From Saccharibacillus alkalitolerans (GTDB taxonomy: Bacteria; Bacillota; Bacilli; Paenibacillales; Paenibacillaceae): DNA of 64,000 nt. The position numbers and the translations under genes are program-made. The notes under the pieces are model-generated. The model was not told the origin of the DNA and did no database searches. It saw only the letters and a list, made by a program, of their open reading frames with translations. Shown piece by piece: positions 48,175-56,370 of this stretch (the stretch's first letter is position 1; each line of letters starts with the position of its first letter). The stretch lies in assembly GCF_011090185.1 (NCBI RefSeq), contig NZ_JAAFGS010000007.1, forward strand, positions 1-64,000, read 5' to 3'.

Positions 48175-48588
48175 CTATTTAAGACCGAGCCGTTCTTTGA
48201 TTTTGTCGCTGGATTCTCGATCAAACGCATAATATTCGGCGCCGCCGCTGCCTGTTCCTTTATTGAAAAGGATCGTGCCGTCCGGGCGAAGCCATAAGTT
48301 TACCCACGTTTCCATGACGGAATCGTCCCAATCGTTGACCGTGACGATATAGTCGGGATCGGTTTTCTTTTCGTCAGCTGCGGCTTCGGCAGGGGGAGCG
48401 TTCTCGACAAAAGAGACGAATTCCTCGATGGACTCCGGATCTTTGACGGCTTGGTGCTCGGCAAAACTTACGGTGTCTTTGCTTTCGCGAGTGCCGATCA
48501 TCAATTCCCGGCCGCTCTTGTCTCCGCAGCCCGTCAAAGCGATCGCGGACGTCAGCAGCATCAGGGAAAGGAGCGTTCTCCAAAGCAT
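48175..48588 (-). CDS. Putative lipoprotein
   Basis: A 137-residue exported protein with a lipobox LTGC (residues 18-21) after a hydrophobic helix, so Cys21 would receive diacylglycerol from Lgt. The mature part is acidic and ends with WVNLWLRPDGTILFNKG and a C-terminal EYYAFDRESSDKIKERLG. No family is recognised. Start behind AAGGAGGTG. Probably cotranscribed with the SUKH-like gene. Confidence 0.75.
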   Translation of the reverse strand: MLWRTLLSLMLLTSAIALTGCGDKSGRELMIGTRESKDTVSFAEHQAVKDPESIEEFVSFVENAPPAEAAADEKKTDPDYIVTVNDWDDSVMETWVNLWLRPDGTILFNKGTGSGGAEYYAFDRESSDKIKERLGLK

Positions 48589-48676
48589 AAAAAGGCACCT
48601 CCTTATTAGATATGCGTTCTTTATGAACGTTCTGAATAAGCGAAGAGTTGGTTTCTTAAAACCGCATCGCGAATCG

Positions 48677-48715
48677 AAAAGCCCCGCCGACAGTCTCGCT
48701 GCCGGCGGGGCTTTT
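48677..48715. terminator. Bidirectional terminator between MFS and lipoprotein genes
   Basis: AAAAGCCCCGCCG pairs with CGGCGGGGCTTTT. It lies downstream of the MFS gene on the minus strand. Confidence 0.85.
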
Positions 48716-48741
48716 GCATTGCGTTTCGGAGGCTTGCCGTC

Positions 48742-49953
48742 TCAATCCCCGCCGAAGTTCGGTTCCAGCTTCGAACCGCTCTTGCGGCCTCGCTCATCCG
48801 TACTGCGCGGCGAAGACTTGTGAAGCAGCGTGTACAGCGCCACGCCGAAGGCCAGCACGACGATGCCGCCGCCGACCCAGGCGTTGACCGATACGGTCGA
48901 TGCGCGGTCGATCACCACGCCGCCGATCGCGGAGCCGGCCGCGATGCCGACCTGCAGGGCGGAGAAGTTGAAGCTCTGCTGAATCTCCGACGTTTCCGGC
49001 GCGGCTTCGATCAGATAGCTCTGCTGCGCCGGGGACAGCGCCCAGCTGAGCGCCCCCCAGATGAAGACGAGCACCGCGAACAGCGGGATCAGGGAAGCCG
49101 TGAACGGCAGAATGAACAGCGACAGGGCGAAGATGCCGACGACGAGCAGGATGCTCTTTTTGGCGCCGAGGCTGTCCGACAGTACGCCGCCGATCATGCC
49201 GCCCGCCACGGCCGAGAGGCCGAAGAAGAAGTACACGATGCTGATCCAGGAAGCGCTCAGATGCATGATGTTTTCCAGGAAAGGCGTGAAGTAGGCGTAC
49301 AGCGTATAGTGTCCCGCAAGCATAAGCAGCGTGACCAAGTGCGCGCCGGCGACGCGGGTGTTCTTCAGGGAAGCCAACTGCTGCCGAAGCGGCATGACCT
49401 GCTGCGGCTCGATCGGAGCCATCAGCTTATAGACGACAAACATGGTCAGCAGGGCGAAAACGGCGATGAACAGGAACAAAATGCGCCAGCCGAGCTTGTC
49501 GGCGGCCAGCACGCCCAGCGGCACGCCGAGCACGATGGCCGAGCTGATGCCCATGGAGACGATGCCGATGACGCGGGCGCGGAAGTTTTCCGGTACGACC
49601 TTGACCGCAATAGTCAGCGACAGCGTGGTGATCAGCGAGCCGCTGGCCGCGGTTACGAAGCGGGAGGCCAGCAGGACGCCGAAATTCGGGCTCCAGAAGG
49701 CGAGCAGGCTGCCCAGGATAAAGACGACCAGCGACAAGAGGTACAGTTTGCGGCGCTCGATTTTGGCCGTCAGTGCAAGCAGCGTCGGGCCGGATACGGC
49801 ATAGACCAGCGCGTAGGCCGTGATAAGCTGGCCGGCGGTGCTGACGGAGACGCCCAGGTCTCCGGCGATCTGCGGTAGTACGCCGCCGATGATAAGTTCG
49901 ACGAGGCCGACGGTGAAGGCGGCGATCGTCAGAACGAGGACTTTGATGTTCAT
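48742..49953 (-). CDS. MFS transporter, DHA1 (AraJ-like) family
   Basis: A 403-residue membrane protein with about twelve hydrophobic helices. It has an opening helix TVGLVELIIGGVLPQIAGDL, motif A-like ALTAKIERRKLYLL and RVIGIVSMGISSAIVLGVPLG (motif C type, antiporters; given in pieces), as in drug or sugar efflux pumps. The start is ATG with AAGGAG 12 bases upstream; the frame continues 27 codons further. Substrate is unknown. Confidence 0.87.
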   Translation of the reverse strand: MNIKVLVLTIAAFTVGLVELIIGGVLPQIAGDLGVSVSTAGQLITAYALVYAVSGPTLLALTAKIERRKLYLLSLVVFILGSLLAFWSPNFGVLLASRFVTAASGSLITTLSLTIAVKVVPENFRARVIGIVSMGISSAIVLGVPLGVLAADKLGWRILFLFIAVFALLTMFVVYKLMAPIEPQQVMPLRQQLASLKNTRVAGAHLVTLLMLAGHYTLYAYFTPFLENIMHLSASWISIVYFFFGLSAVAGGMIGGVLSDSLGAKKSILLVVGIFALSLFILPFTASLIPLFAVLVFIWGALSWALSPAQQSYLIEAAPETSEIQQSFNFSALQVGIAAGSAIGGVVIDRASTVSVNAWVGGGIVVLAFGVALYTLLHKSSPRSTDERGRKSGSKLEPNFGGD

Positions 49954-50416
49954 GATGCGACAGGGCTCCTTTTTCACGGAAGTATTGGCTTGTCTCGCTT
50001 TGATATCAGTTTCCCGGTTGACTGAAACGCACACGATTCAAGTGAGTTTCAGGCGAGCGGAAAACTTCCGTTTGTTTGAGACAAGCCTTAGTGCGCGCGA
50101 TCGCGGTCGGAAGTCTGCATTGGACGCAAAAACTCCCGACTGCAAAGGCGCCTTCGGCGCGACTTGTAGTCGGGAGGTATGGTCCCCGGTAGATACCCTC
50201 AAACCGTTATATTGAGGTATACAATGTCAACTCGTATTACTTTAAAGGATCGGCGGCGAAAGATCAAGAGGGGAAACGGGCAGATTCGAAAAAATTTGGC
50301 GGCCGGCGAAATGGCGTTTAAGATAGAAGAGGAAGTTCGGCCTTGCGTCTGCCGCGATCGACGGCGCAAGGACCGGGCAAAAGCGCAGGGAGACGACGGC
50401 GCGGGGCGGGAGGACG
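49954..50416. other. Intergenic region with two hairpins between MFS and coaW
   Basis: Divergent spacer. CTCCCGAC (50133-50140) pairs with GTCGGGAG (50169-50176) around an inner GGCGCC/GGCGC tip, giving a long stem with no T run. A second stem, ATACCCTCAA/TTGAGGTAT, spans 50193-50220. No gene is seen. Confidence 0.55.
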
Positions 50417-51316
50417 ATGGATATGGCAAGATACGCGGGTATCGACGCGGGAGGCACGCTGATCAAGATCGCTTATTTGGACGATGCGGAAACGGAGGGC
50501 GCGGCGCCGGGCAGGAGAGAGGCGAAGCGCGCTTCCCGCGTTCCCCGGCTGTTCAAGTTTCCGACTTCCGACATCGGGGGAGCGGCGGCCTGGATCGAAA
50601 ATCATCTGCCTCCCGGTACGGCGATCGGCTTGGCGGGCGGGCAGGCTGCGAAGCTGAGAAGCCTGCTGCCGGACGCCTTGAACGCGGTAGACGTACCGGA
50701 ATTCGAAGCGACGACCGAAGGGGCGGTCCGCATTCTGGCCTACGAGAGCGGCGAAGAGAACCCGGCCGAGCGGCCTTTCCTGCTCGTGAACGTCGGAACC
50801 GGGACGTCGCTGCATCTGATCGACGGGGCCGAGCGGCCGAGGCTCGGCGGGATCGGTCTGGGCGGAGGCACGATCGTCGGTCTGACCGGCATGCTGTGCG
50901 GGGTGCGCGATTACGCGGAAATCGCGCGGATGGCGCCGCTGGGCGACCGGGAGGCGGTGGACCTGACGGTGGGGCAGATCTATGCCCCGGCGCCGCCGCC
51001 GATTGCCGGCGACCTGACCGCCGCGAATTTTGCGCGGCCCGATCCGCCCGCGGCCGGCGTCCGGCCGCAGGATTACGCGGCGGCCGTGATCGGGATGGTC
51101 GCGGAGATCGTCGTGACGGTCGGCGTCCAGGCCGCGCGGCTGCACGGCACGAACCGGGTCGTGTACGTAGGCTCCTCGTACGAGGACAACGAACTGCTGC
51201 GCGGTCTGACCGCGCGTTTTACCGAAATGCTCGGCTGCGAAGCGGAGATTCCGAAGTACGGCGCCTACAGCGGAGCCGTGGGCGCGCTGCATCAGGCTTT
51301 GAGCGCAGGGCGCTGA
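50417..51316 (+). CDS. coaW: Type II pantothenate kinase
   Basis: A 299-residue kinase of the Staphylococcus CoaW type that phosphorylates pantothenate, the first step of coenzyme A synthesis, usually insensitive to CoA feedback. The phosphate-binding AGIDAGGTLIKIAYL opens the protein, and VGTGTSLH, GGIGLGGGTIVGL and VYVGSSYEDN follow. The ATG is behind GGGAGG. Type II enzymes in Bacillales are patchy; whether a CoaX is also present cannot be seen here. Confidence 0.92.
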   Translation: MDMARYAGIDAGGTLIKIAYLDDAETEGAAPGRREAKRASRVPRLFKFPTSDIGGAAAWIENHLPPGTAIGLAGGQAAKLRSLLPDALNAVDVPEFEATTEGAVRILAYESGEENPAERPFLLVNVGTGTSLHLIDGAERPRLGGIGLGGGTIVGLTGMLCGVRDYAEIARMAPLGDREAVDLTVGQIYAPAPPPIAGDLTAANFARPDPPAAGVRPQDYAAAVIGMVAEIVVTVGVQAARLHGTNRVVYVGSSYEDNELLRGLTARFTEMLGCEAEIPKYGAYSGAVGALHQALSAGR

Positions 51317-51357
51317 AGCGGCGGCCGCAGATTAACATTTATAAGGAGGGTTCGTGC

Positions 51358-51429
51358 ATGTTTTTTTGCCCATATCGCTTCAAAACCGTACGGGACACGC
51401 GTCCCTGCCGCTCCATGCAAAGCCTGTAA
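51358..51429 (+). CDS. Possible 23-residue leader peptide
   Basis: A short frame begins with ATG 7 bases behind a perfect AAGGAGGG. The peptide opens MFFCPYRFK, contains two cysteines and ends PCRSMQSL. No family is recognised and no signal peptide is seen. Its last codons lie inside two mutually exclusive stems (see the adjoining regulatory entry). It is 41 bases behind coaW and 99 bases ahead of the CD3324-type gene. A leader peptide is an inference from this layout. Confidence 0.5.
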   Translation: MFFCPYRFKTVRDTRPCRSMQSL

Positions 51430-51490
51430 AGGCGTGAGCCGCTCTCTGCATGGAGCCTGATCGACGGCGGCATCACCCGGACAGGCTTTG
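51392..51490 (+). promoter_or_regulatory. Leader with interleaved stem-loops ahead of the CD3324-type regulator
   Basis: Stem A is CTCCATGCA (51411-51419) with TGCATGGAG (51447-51455). Stem B is CAAAGCCTGT (51418-51427) with ACAGGCTTTG (51481-51490). They share two bases and interleave, so only one can form fully. The 5' halves of both lie in the last codons of the short frame at 51358. A small hairpin GGGAC/GTCCC (51392-51405) precedes. The arrangement resembles translation-coupled attenuation; there is no T run, so any effect would be on translation, RNA stability or Rho. Confidence 0.55.
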
Positions 51491-51528
51491 TTTCTACCCG
51501 ACCGTTCTATAGGGAAGGAGAGAGCCGC

Positions 51529-51876
51529 ATGTCCGATTATCGAAATGAACCGCCCGGCGCAGCCGGATCACGGAGCTTGTACCGCAACGCGGCGGCATGC
51601 CTGCCGCCGGAACTGCTGCGCGAGCTTCAGCGCTACGCCGGCGGAGAAATGCTGTACGTTCCCGCGCCCGGAAGCGCGAAAAAGAAATGGGGCGAATGCT
51701 CAGGCCGCCGCTCCGAGCTTGAAGCGCGCAACGCCGAGATGGTCCGCCTCTACCTCAAAGGCGAGCGAATCGAGGAGCTGGCGGACCGATATGCGCTGTC
51801 CGTGGAACGGGTGCGCCGAATCTGCTACGGACGCAGGGCGAAAAAGAACGGCACGGCGCCGCTTAACGAGCGCTGA
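51529..51876 (+). CDS. CD3324-family protein (Mor-like HTH)
   Basis: A 115-residue protein with the pattern of CD3324/Mor-activator-like regulators: YRNAAACLPPELLRELQRYA, then GGEMLYVP, WGECSGRRSELEARN and the C-terminal HTH GERIEELADRYALSVERVRR. It starts behind AAGGAGAG. No targets are evident. The unusual leader upstream suggests post-transcriptional control. It ends near a terminator at 52105. Confidence 0.78.
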   Translation: MSDYRNEPPGAAGSRSLYRNAAACLPPELLRELQRYAGGEMLYVPAPGSAKKKWGECSGRRSELEARNAEMVRLYLKGERIEELADRYALSVERVRRICYGRRAKKNGTAPLNER

Positions 51877-52104
51877 CGCGGACCGAAGTGGACCGACGCG
51901 GACCGACCAGGATTGACGCGAACAAATGCGCCACGACAAGACGGCACGCGGCATCAAACGCAGGCGCAGGCACCGACAGCGGCGCCAACGGCAGCATCCG
52001 CAATCCGTTATTCTGTAAGTTTGGTTTAAACGCTGTCGCTGTCGCTGCCGAACGCCGAAAAAGCCGTTAAGCGCCCCGGCTGCTTGCAAGTTTCGTCTAT
52101 TTGC

Positions 52105-52135
52105 AAGTCCCGTCTACCGGAGACGGGACTTTTTT
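52105..52135 (+). terminator. Intrinsic terminator downstream of the CD3324-type gene
   Basis: AAGTCCCGTCT pairs with AGACGGGACTT and continues as T5. The 228 bases between the gene and this stem show nothing else. Confidence 0.85.
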
Positions 52136-52213
52136 GAGTTCCGCGCACGATTCGATTGGTGCAGAAGGCTCACGGCCTGCAAAATTCCGGCCACTGCGTG
52201 CTTTTGGGCACCC

Positions 52214-52396
52214 TAACGAACCCTCCTATCGCTATTCGCGCGTTTCAGCCCTTTTTTTAAATCTAACGAACCCTCATATCCTTATTGGCTATGATAAGGT
52301 CCGTTTAAGGCCGATATGGTCTAAATAACGCTATCCCGGTTCGTTACAATCCGTAAAAGCCGCCCGAAGAGCGAATAGCGTGATCAGGGTTCCTTA
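52214..52396. repeat. Four-unit palindromic repeat array, locus 2
   Basis: Units 1 and 2 (52214, 52264) start TAACGAACCCT and end in CTATT or TTATT. Units 3 and 4 (ending 52346 and 52396) are inverted relatives: CGCTATC then GGTTCGTTA, and GCGAATAGCG then GGGTTCCTTA. Centre spacings are 50, 57 and 50 nt. A partial extra unit around GATAAGGTCCGTTTA lies in the middle. It sits between the terminator at 52105 and the next gene. Confidence 0.8.
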
Positions 52397-52614
52397 AAGT
52401 TGTCTTACCGGTCGCTCTGCCGCGGCGGCTTTCTTCTGTGACCGCGTATCGTCGGATCGACTATGCGCCGAGAACCGTTCAATCCGTCCGCGGCCTATTC
52501 GCGTCATCCGTGAGCCTTTACAATAAGATTATGACGCCGGCCGAAGGAGTTCGCGGTCACGGCGGGGCGACGGCCGGTTTCTTTTTCGCGCCGCCAGAGA
52601 CAGGAGGACACAGA

Positions 52615-53454
52615 GTGGATAAAGAAAAAAAGCCTGGAGACCCGCGCCTGTCCGAAGCTGCCCGGAGCATCCGGGAGGCGTTGGCCGAAGCCCAAGATAT
52701 GACGAAGCGATGCCTGCAGACGCTGGGCGATCAAGTCGGCGGCGTTTATCTGCACGGTTCGCTGGCGATGGGCGGGTTCAACCCGTCCGCAAGCGATATC
52801 GACCTGCTGATCGTGCTGAAGGGGCGTCCCGAACGGGAAGCGCTGCGGCGGCTGACCCAGGAAGCGCTCGATCTGCACGGCCGCCTGCCCGAAGGACGGC
52901 ATATCGAGTTTACCGTGGTCGAAGAGTCGGCGATGCGGCATTTCGAACATCCGGCCCCCTGCCTCTACCATTACTCGGCCGCACATCGAAGCCGATACGA
53001 GTCCGACCCCGATTACGTCTGCGGAGACTATAAGGACGCCGATCTGGCGGCCCAAGCCGCGGCGGCTTACGAGCGAGGGATGGCGCTGCACGGCCTGCCG
53101 CTGCGCGAGCTGTACCCTCCTATCCCCGCGCGGCACTATCTGAGCTCCATTCTGCACGACGTATCGAATGCGGAAGCGGAGATCTCGGGCAGCCCGGTCT
53201 ATACGGCGCTCAATCTGTGCCGTGTGCTGATGTTCTTGAAAGAGAGCCGGATCGCGTCGAAAAAAGAAGGCGGGGAGTGGGGGTTGGCGTCGCTGCCGCA
53301 GTGGCAGGACGTGATTCGCCCGCTGCTTGACGTTTATCTTGGCGTATATACGGGGACGCCGGACGACAGGGCGAGTATATCCGAAGACCGGTTAACGGCG
53401 TTCGCGCGGGAAATGAAGGAACGGATTCGAGAGGCGGAAGAATCAGCCGTCTAA
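52615..53454 (+). CDS. Aminoglycoside adenylyltransferase-like nucleotidyltransferase
   Basis: A 279-residue protein of the ANT(9)/AadA type. The nucleotidyltransferase motif is LHGSLAMGGFNPSASDIDLL (GS then D-x-D, about residues 45-65), followed by an all-helical C-terminal domain (PVYTALNLCRVLMFLKES). Such proteins can adenylylate spectinomycin or streptomycin; whether this one confers resistance cannot be told from sequence. GTG start behind CAGGAGGA; the frame is open 59 codons upstream. Confidence 0.8.
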   Translation: MDKEKKPGDPRLSEAARSIREALAEAQDMTKRCLQTLGDQVGGVYLHGSLAMGGFNPSASDIDLLIVLKGRPEREALRRLTQEALDLHGRLPEGRHIEFTVVEESAMRHFEHPAPCLYHYSAAHRSRYESDPDYVCGDYKDADLAAQAAAAYERGMALHGLPLRELYPPIPARHYLSSILHDVSNAEAEISGSPVYTALNLCRVLMFLKESRIASKKEGGEWGLASLPQWQDVIRPLLDVYLGVYTGTPDDRASISEDRLTAFAREMKERIREAEESAV

Positions 53455-53657
53455 TCGATCGTTTAATTGGCCAGGCAACAATTTGACAGGCACCGGCGCA
53501 GGCAGTCGTAAAGGTCATTTCGAGTGACCGCACGGGTGACCTGCCGGACCGATCCGTAGAAGGTTGGCAGCGAGTCTGCTCACGGATATTTGCGCAGGAC
53601 GCCTGCGGCCCGCCGGTTCGGGCGGCGGCCGAAGCCACGATAAAGGAGAGTCGAACA

Positions 53658-54200
53658 TTGAACACGAACGCAAAACTTCCGGAGGTCTGCCAACCGGCCG
53701 GATACGAGGACAAAACGGCCTTTCGGCAGCTGCTGCAGCTGTACAAATACGATTTCACCGAGTTCGATCCCGAAGATGTCGACGAATCGGGGATGTACGA
53801 ATTTCGCGATTTCGACGCTTACTGGAACGAACCCGGCCGCTATCCGTTTCTGCTGCGCGCGGACGGGAAGCTGGCGGGGTTCGCGCTGATCCGCTTGATC
53901 GGCCCGTCGGACGAAGGGTCCTCGGAGAAGGCGGACGGCTTGGGCATATACGAAATGGTCGAATTTTTCGTCATGAAAAAGTATCGGAAGCAGGGCATCG
54001 GCCGCCGGGCGGCCGATGAATTGTTCCGCCGCTTTCCCGGCCGCTGGAAGCTGGGCGTGATGGAAGAGAATGCGCCGGCGCTTTCGTTCTGGCGCGAGGC
54101 GATCGCCTCCTGCGAGGCGGCGGAGAAGCTGCTCGAGACTCGCGAGCGGGAATGGGACGGCCCGATGCTGCGCTTTACGGTGCGAAAATCGGCCGAATAG
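53658..54200 (+). CDS. GNAT-family N-acetyltransferase
   Basis: A 180-residue protein. The acetyl-CoA binding motif A is VMKKYRKQGIGRRAADELF (about residues 111-129), followed by the beta-alpha segment WKLGVMEENAPALSFWREA. The acceptor is unknown. TTG start behind AAGGAG. The 203-base gap upstream contains a small hairpin GGTCATT/AGTGACC and no gene. Confidence 0.87.
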   Translation: MNTNAKLPEVCQPAGYEDKTAFRQLLQLYKYDFTEFDPEDVDESGMYEFRDFDAYWNEPGRYPFLLRADGKLAGFALIRLIGPSDEGSSEKADGLGIYEMVEFFVMKKYRKQGIGRRAADELFRRFPGRWKLGVMEENAPALSFWREAIASCEAAEKLLETREREWDGPMLRFTVRKSAE

Positions 54201-54317
54201 GGAGCGGCGGGCGGTTTTTCGGCCGAGCGGGCGGAATTTTTGGCGTTTTCGCTGCCGGGGGTCTATAATCGTAAAGGATAAACGAGACCAAAATAACGAA
54301 ACGGCAGGGGAAGCAGC

Positions 54318-55106
54318 ATGAGCATCGCTTTTTTCGACTCGGGAATCGGAGGGTTGACCGTTCTGCGCGAAGCGGCGCGTCGGCTTCCGGATGAAGATTT
54401 CCTATTTTTCGCGGATACGCTGCATGTCCCTTACGGTCCCAAAACGAAGGAACAGGTGACGGAATACGTCTGCGAGGCGGCGGAGCGCATTTTCGGGGAA
54501 AACGTCAAAGCGCTGGTTATCGCCTGCAATACGGCAACCAGCGTGGCGGTATCCGATCTGCGCCATGCCTACCGGGTGCCCGTGATCGGGATGGAACCGG
54601 CGGTCAAGCCGGCCGTCGAGATGAACGGGGCCAGCGGCCGCCGCGTGCTGGTGCTGGCGACGCAGCTTACGCTCAGCCAGACCAAATATATGCAGCTGGT
54701 ATCGCGGGTGGACGACCACGGCATCGTCGATTCGCTGCCGATGCCGGAGCTGGTGGACTACTGCGAAGGATTGAACTTCGATCCCGAAGAGGTCGGAGGC
54801 TATTTCCGGCGCAAGTTCGAACCGTTCGATCTGAACGAATACGGAACGATCGTGCTGGGATGCACGCATTATCCGTATTACACGCGGATGTTGGAAGATA
54901 TTCTGCCTCCTCACATCCGGGTAATCGACGGGAGCGCGGGGACGGTGCGAAGAGTGTCCGCCATCCTCGGCGAACGCGGCATCGAGGGCGGCGGAAGCGG
55001 CCGGGTGCGGTTCATGAACTCGGCGGACGACCCGGCGTACAACCGAAAATTGGAGCGCGCCTGGGCGATTTTGAACGACGAAAAGCGGCCGAACGGAGCA
55101 CGTTGA
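54318..55106 (+). CDS. murI: Glutamate racemase
   Basis: A 262-residue cofactor-independent racemase giving D-glutamate for peptidoglycan. The two catalytic cysteines are Cys70 in ACNTATS and Cys182 in GCTHYPYY. The opening FFDSGIGGLTVL and VPYG are typical. It follows AGGGGAAG; a TATAAT at 54264 may be its -10 element. Confidence 0.97.
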   Translation: MSIAFFDSGIGGLTVLREAARRLPDEDFLFFADTLHVPYGPKTKEQVTEYVCEAAERIFGENVKALVIACNTATSVAVSDLRHAYRVPVIGMEPAVKPAVEMNGASGRRVLVLATQLTLSQTKYMQLVSRVDDHGIVDSLPMPELVDYCEGLNFDPEEVGGYFRRKFEPFDLNEYGTIVLGCTHYPYYTRMLEDILPPHIRVIDGSAGTVRRVSAILGERGIEGGGSGRVRFMNSADDPAYNRKLERAWAILNDEKRPNGAR

Positions 55107-55536
55107 ACCGCGAGAAAACGAAAAATCGGAAATCCGTCGTTTTTCGGCCGCCTTTTCCGGGGAAAATGAAGCAAACGGGAGATTTTTCGCGATAATGAAA
55201 GCTTTATCCCGCTGGGTTTTTCTGGTGTCAGGTATTGGCTTCAAAGCCTTCAAAACAGGCAGGATTCAACCTTTACACGGGGTGTCAGCAGGGGTTAAGA
55301 TACGGTTCATGAAAGCCTCGCGATTCGGGGAATCGAAACGAATTGCGCCGGCGTATTCTTCGGATTTCGGTCATCCCGACATCCGCGTCACGGCACCGGA
55401 TTTCCGGACGGAAATCGAAGGTTCCGGCATGCCGCCCACATTTCGGAAAGGATGATGGGATTCGGAGCAAGCAGACACAGAAGAGGCGACCTTTTACCCA
55501 ATCATCCAGACCCAGATCGCAGAGGAGGAAGAGAGC
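55107..55536. other. Spacer between murI and the small membrane peptide
   Basis: A hairpin CGAAAAATCGG/CCGTCGTTTTTCG near 55118-55146 may act as a weak murI terminator. The rest shows no convincing gene; short frames lack ribosome binding sites. Confidence 0.5.
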
Positions 55537-55644
55537 ATGTCGGATGCCATGATCATCATGGCCATTCTGGTCCTTACGGCCGTATCCGCCGGATACATTC
55601 TGTGGACCGACCGTACCGTTCAAGGCAAGCAGCAGCGCAACTAA
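55537..55644 (+). CDS. 35-residue single-pass membrane peptide
   Basis: A short frame with a strong AGGAGG 8 bases ahead of the ATG. The product MSDAMIIMAILVLTAVSAGY continues with ILWTDRTVQGKQQRN. Residues 5-23 form one membrane helix and the C-terminal tail is basic, so the tail should face the cytoplasm. No family is recognised. It is followed by a terminator, so it has its own message. Coding potential rests on the ribosome binding site and amphipathic layout. Confidence 0.65.
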   Translation: MSDAMIIMAILVLTAVSAGYILWTDRTVQGKQQRN

Positions 55645-55689
55645 GCGCGGGCCGCTCCCGGGTACGTTCCCAACACCGTCAATCGAACC

Positions 55690-55729
55690 GAGCCGTGCCG
55701 CGGAGCATTCAGCCGAGGCGCGGCTTTTT
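55690..55729 (+). terminator. Terminator after the small membrane peptide
   Basis: AGCCGTGCC pairs with GGCGCGGCT, then T5. Confidence 0.8.
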
Positions 55730-55763
55730 AACGTTGTTCCGATGAAAGCGCCATTTTGTTTGA

Positions 55764-55792
55764 TTGTCAAATATCTGGAGCTATGGTAGAAT
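55764..55792 (+). promoter_or_regulatory. SigA promoter of secG
   Basis: TTGTCA (55764-55769), 17-base spacer, TAGAAT (55787-55792), with TATGG directly upstream of the -10. The leader to secG is about 93 nt. Confidence 0.75.
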
Positions 55793-55891
55793 AAAAGTAC
55801 TGTTTTGTTTAAGCAACATTGACGATGAAGCAACCGGAATAATCTACTCATATACAGGATACGCTGCTTACGCTTAGGAGGTGGAACTACA

Positions 55892-56125
55892 ATGGAAATC
55901 TTTCTGAAAATTCTGCTGGTGATTTTTGCCGTCGGCGTGATCACGGTCGTGCTGCTGCAAAAAGGAAAAAGCGCAGGTCTCGCCGGCGCCATCTCCGGCG
56001 GTGCGGAGCATCTGTTCGGCAAAACCAAAGCTCGCGGTTTGGATCTGGTTCTTGAGCGCATTACCGTCGTACTGGGTGCGGGATTCGTAATCCTCGCGCT
56101 CCTGACTACGGCTCTGACCAACTAA
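55892..56125 (+). CDS. secG: Preprotein translocase subunit SecG
   Basis: A 77-residue protein of the SecYEG channel. Two membrane helices (about 2-22 and 55-75) flank the conserved cytoplasmic LLQKGKSAGLAGAISGGAEH. It starts behind TAGGAGGTGG. Order secG-rnr-smpB-ssrA is the same as in Bacillus. Confidence 0.96.
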   Translation: MEIFLKILLVIFAVGVITVVLLQKGKSAGLAGAISGGAEHLFGKTKARGLDLVLERITVVLGAGFVILALLTTALTN

Positions 56126-56157
56126 ACGACGATCGGGGCGGACCCTTCCGCCCGGGG

Positions 56158-56203
56158 AAGCCTTCGTTGATCCTTGGATTCAAGGAACACGGAGGCTTTT
56201 TTG
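56158..56203 (+). terminator. Intrinsic terminator after secG
   Basis: AAGCCTTCGTTGATCCTT pairs with imperfections to AAGGAACACGGAGGCTT and ends in T6. Confidence 0.78.
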
Positions 56204-56370
56204 CGTATCGGCTTAAGGAGATGCACCGAGCAGGCTGCGGATTAAGCATGTCCCGTCACGGGTACTTTTAACGTATAATGAATTTAAGAAGAAGCAAAAA
56301 ATCGAGCACACGCGATCTGCAGCCGGCCGGGCGGTCTGCGGGCAGCCGGAGCTATTTAGAGGTGATTATG

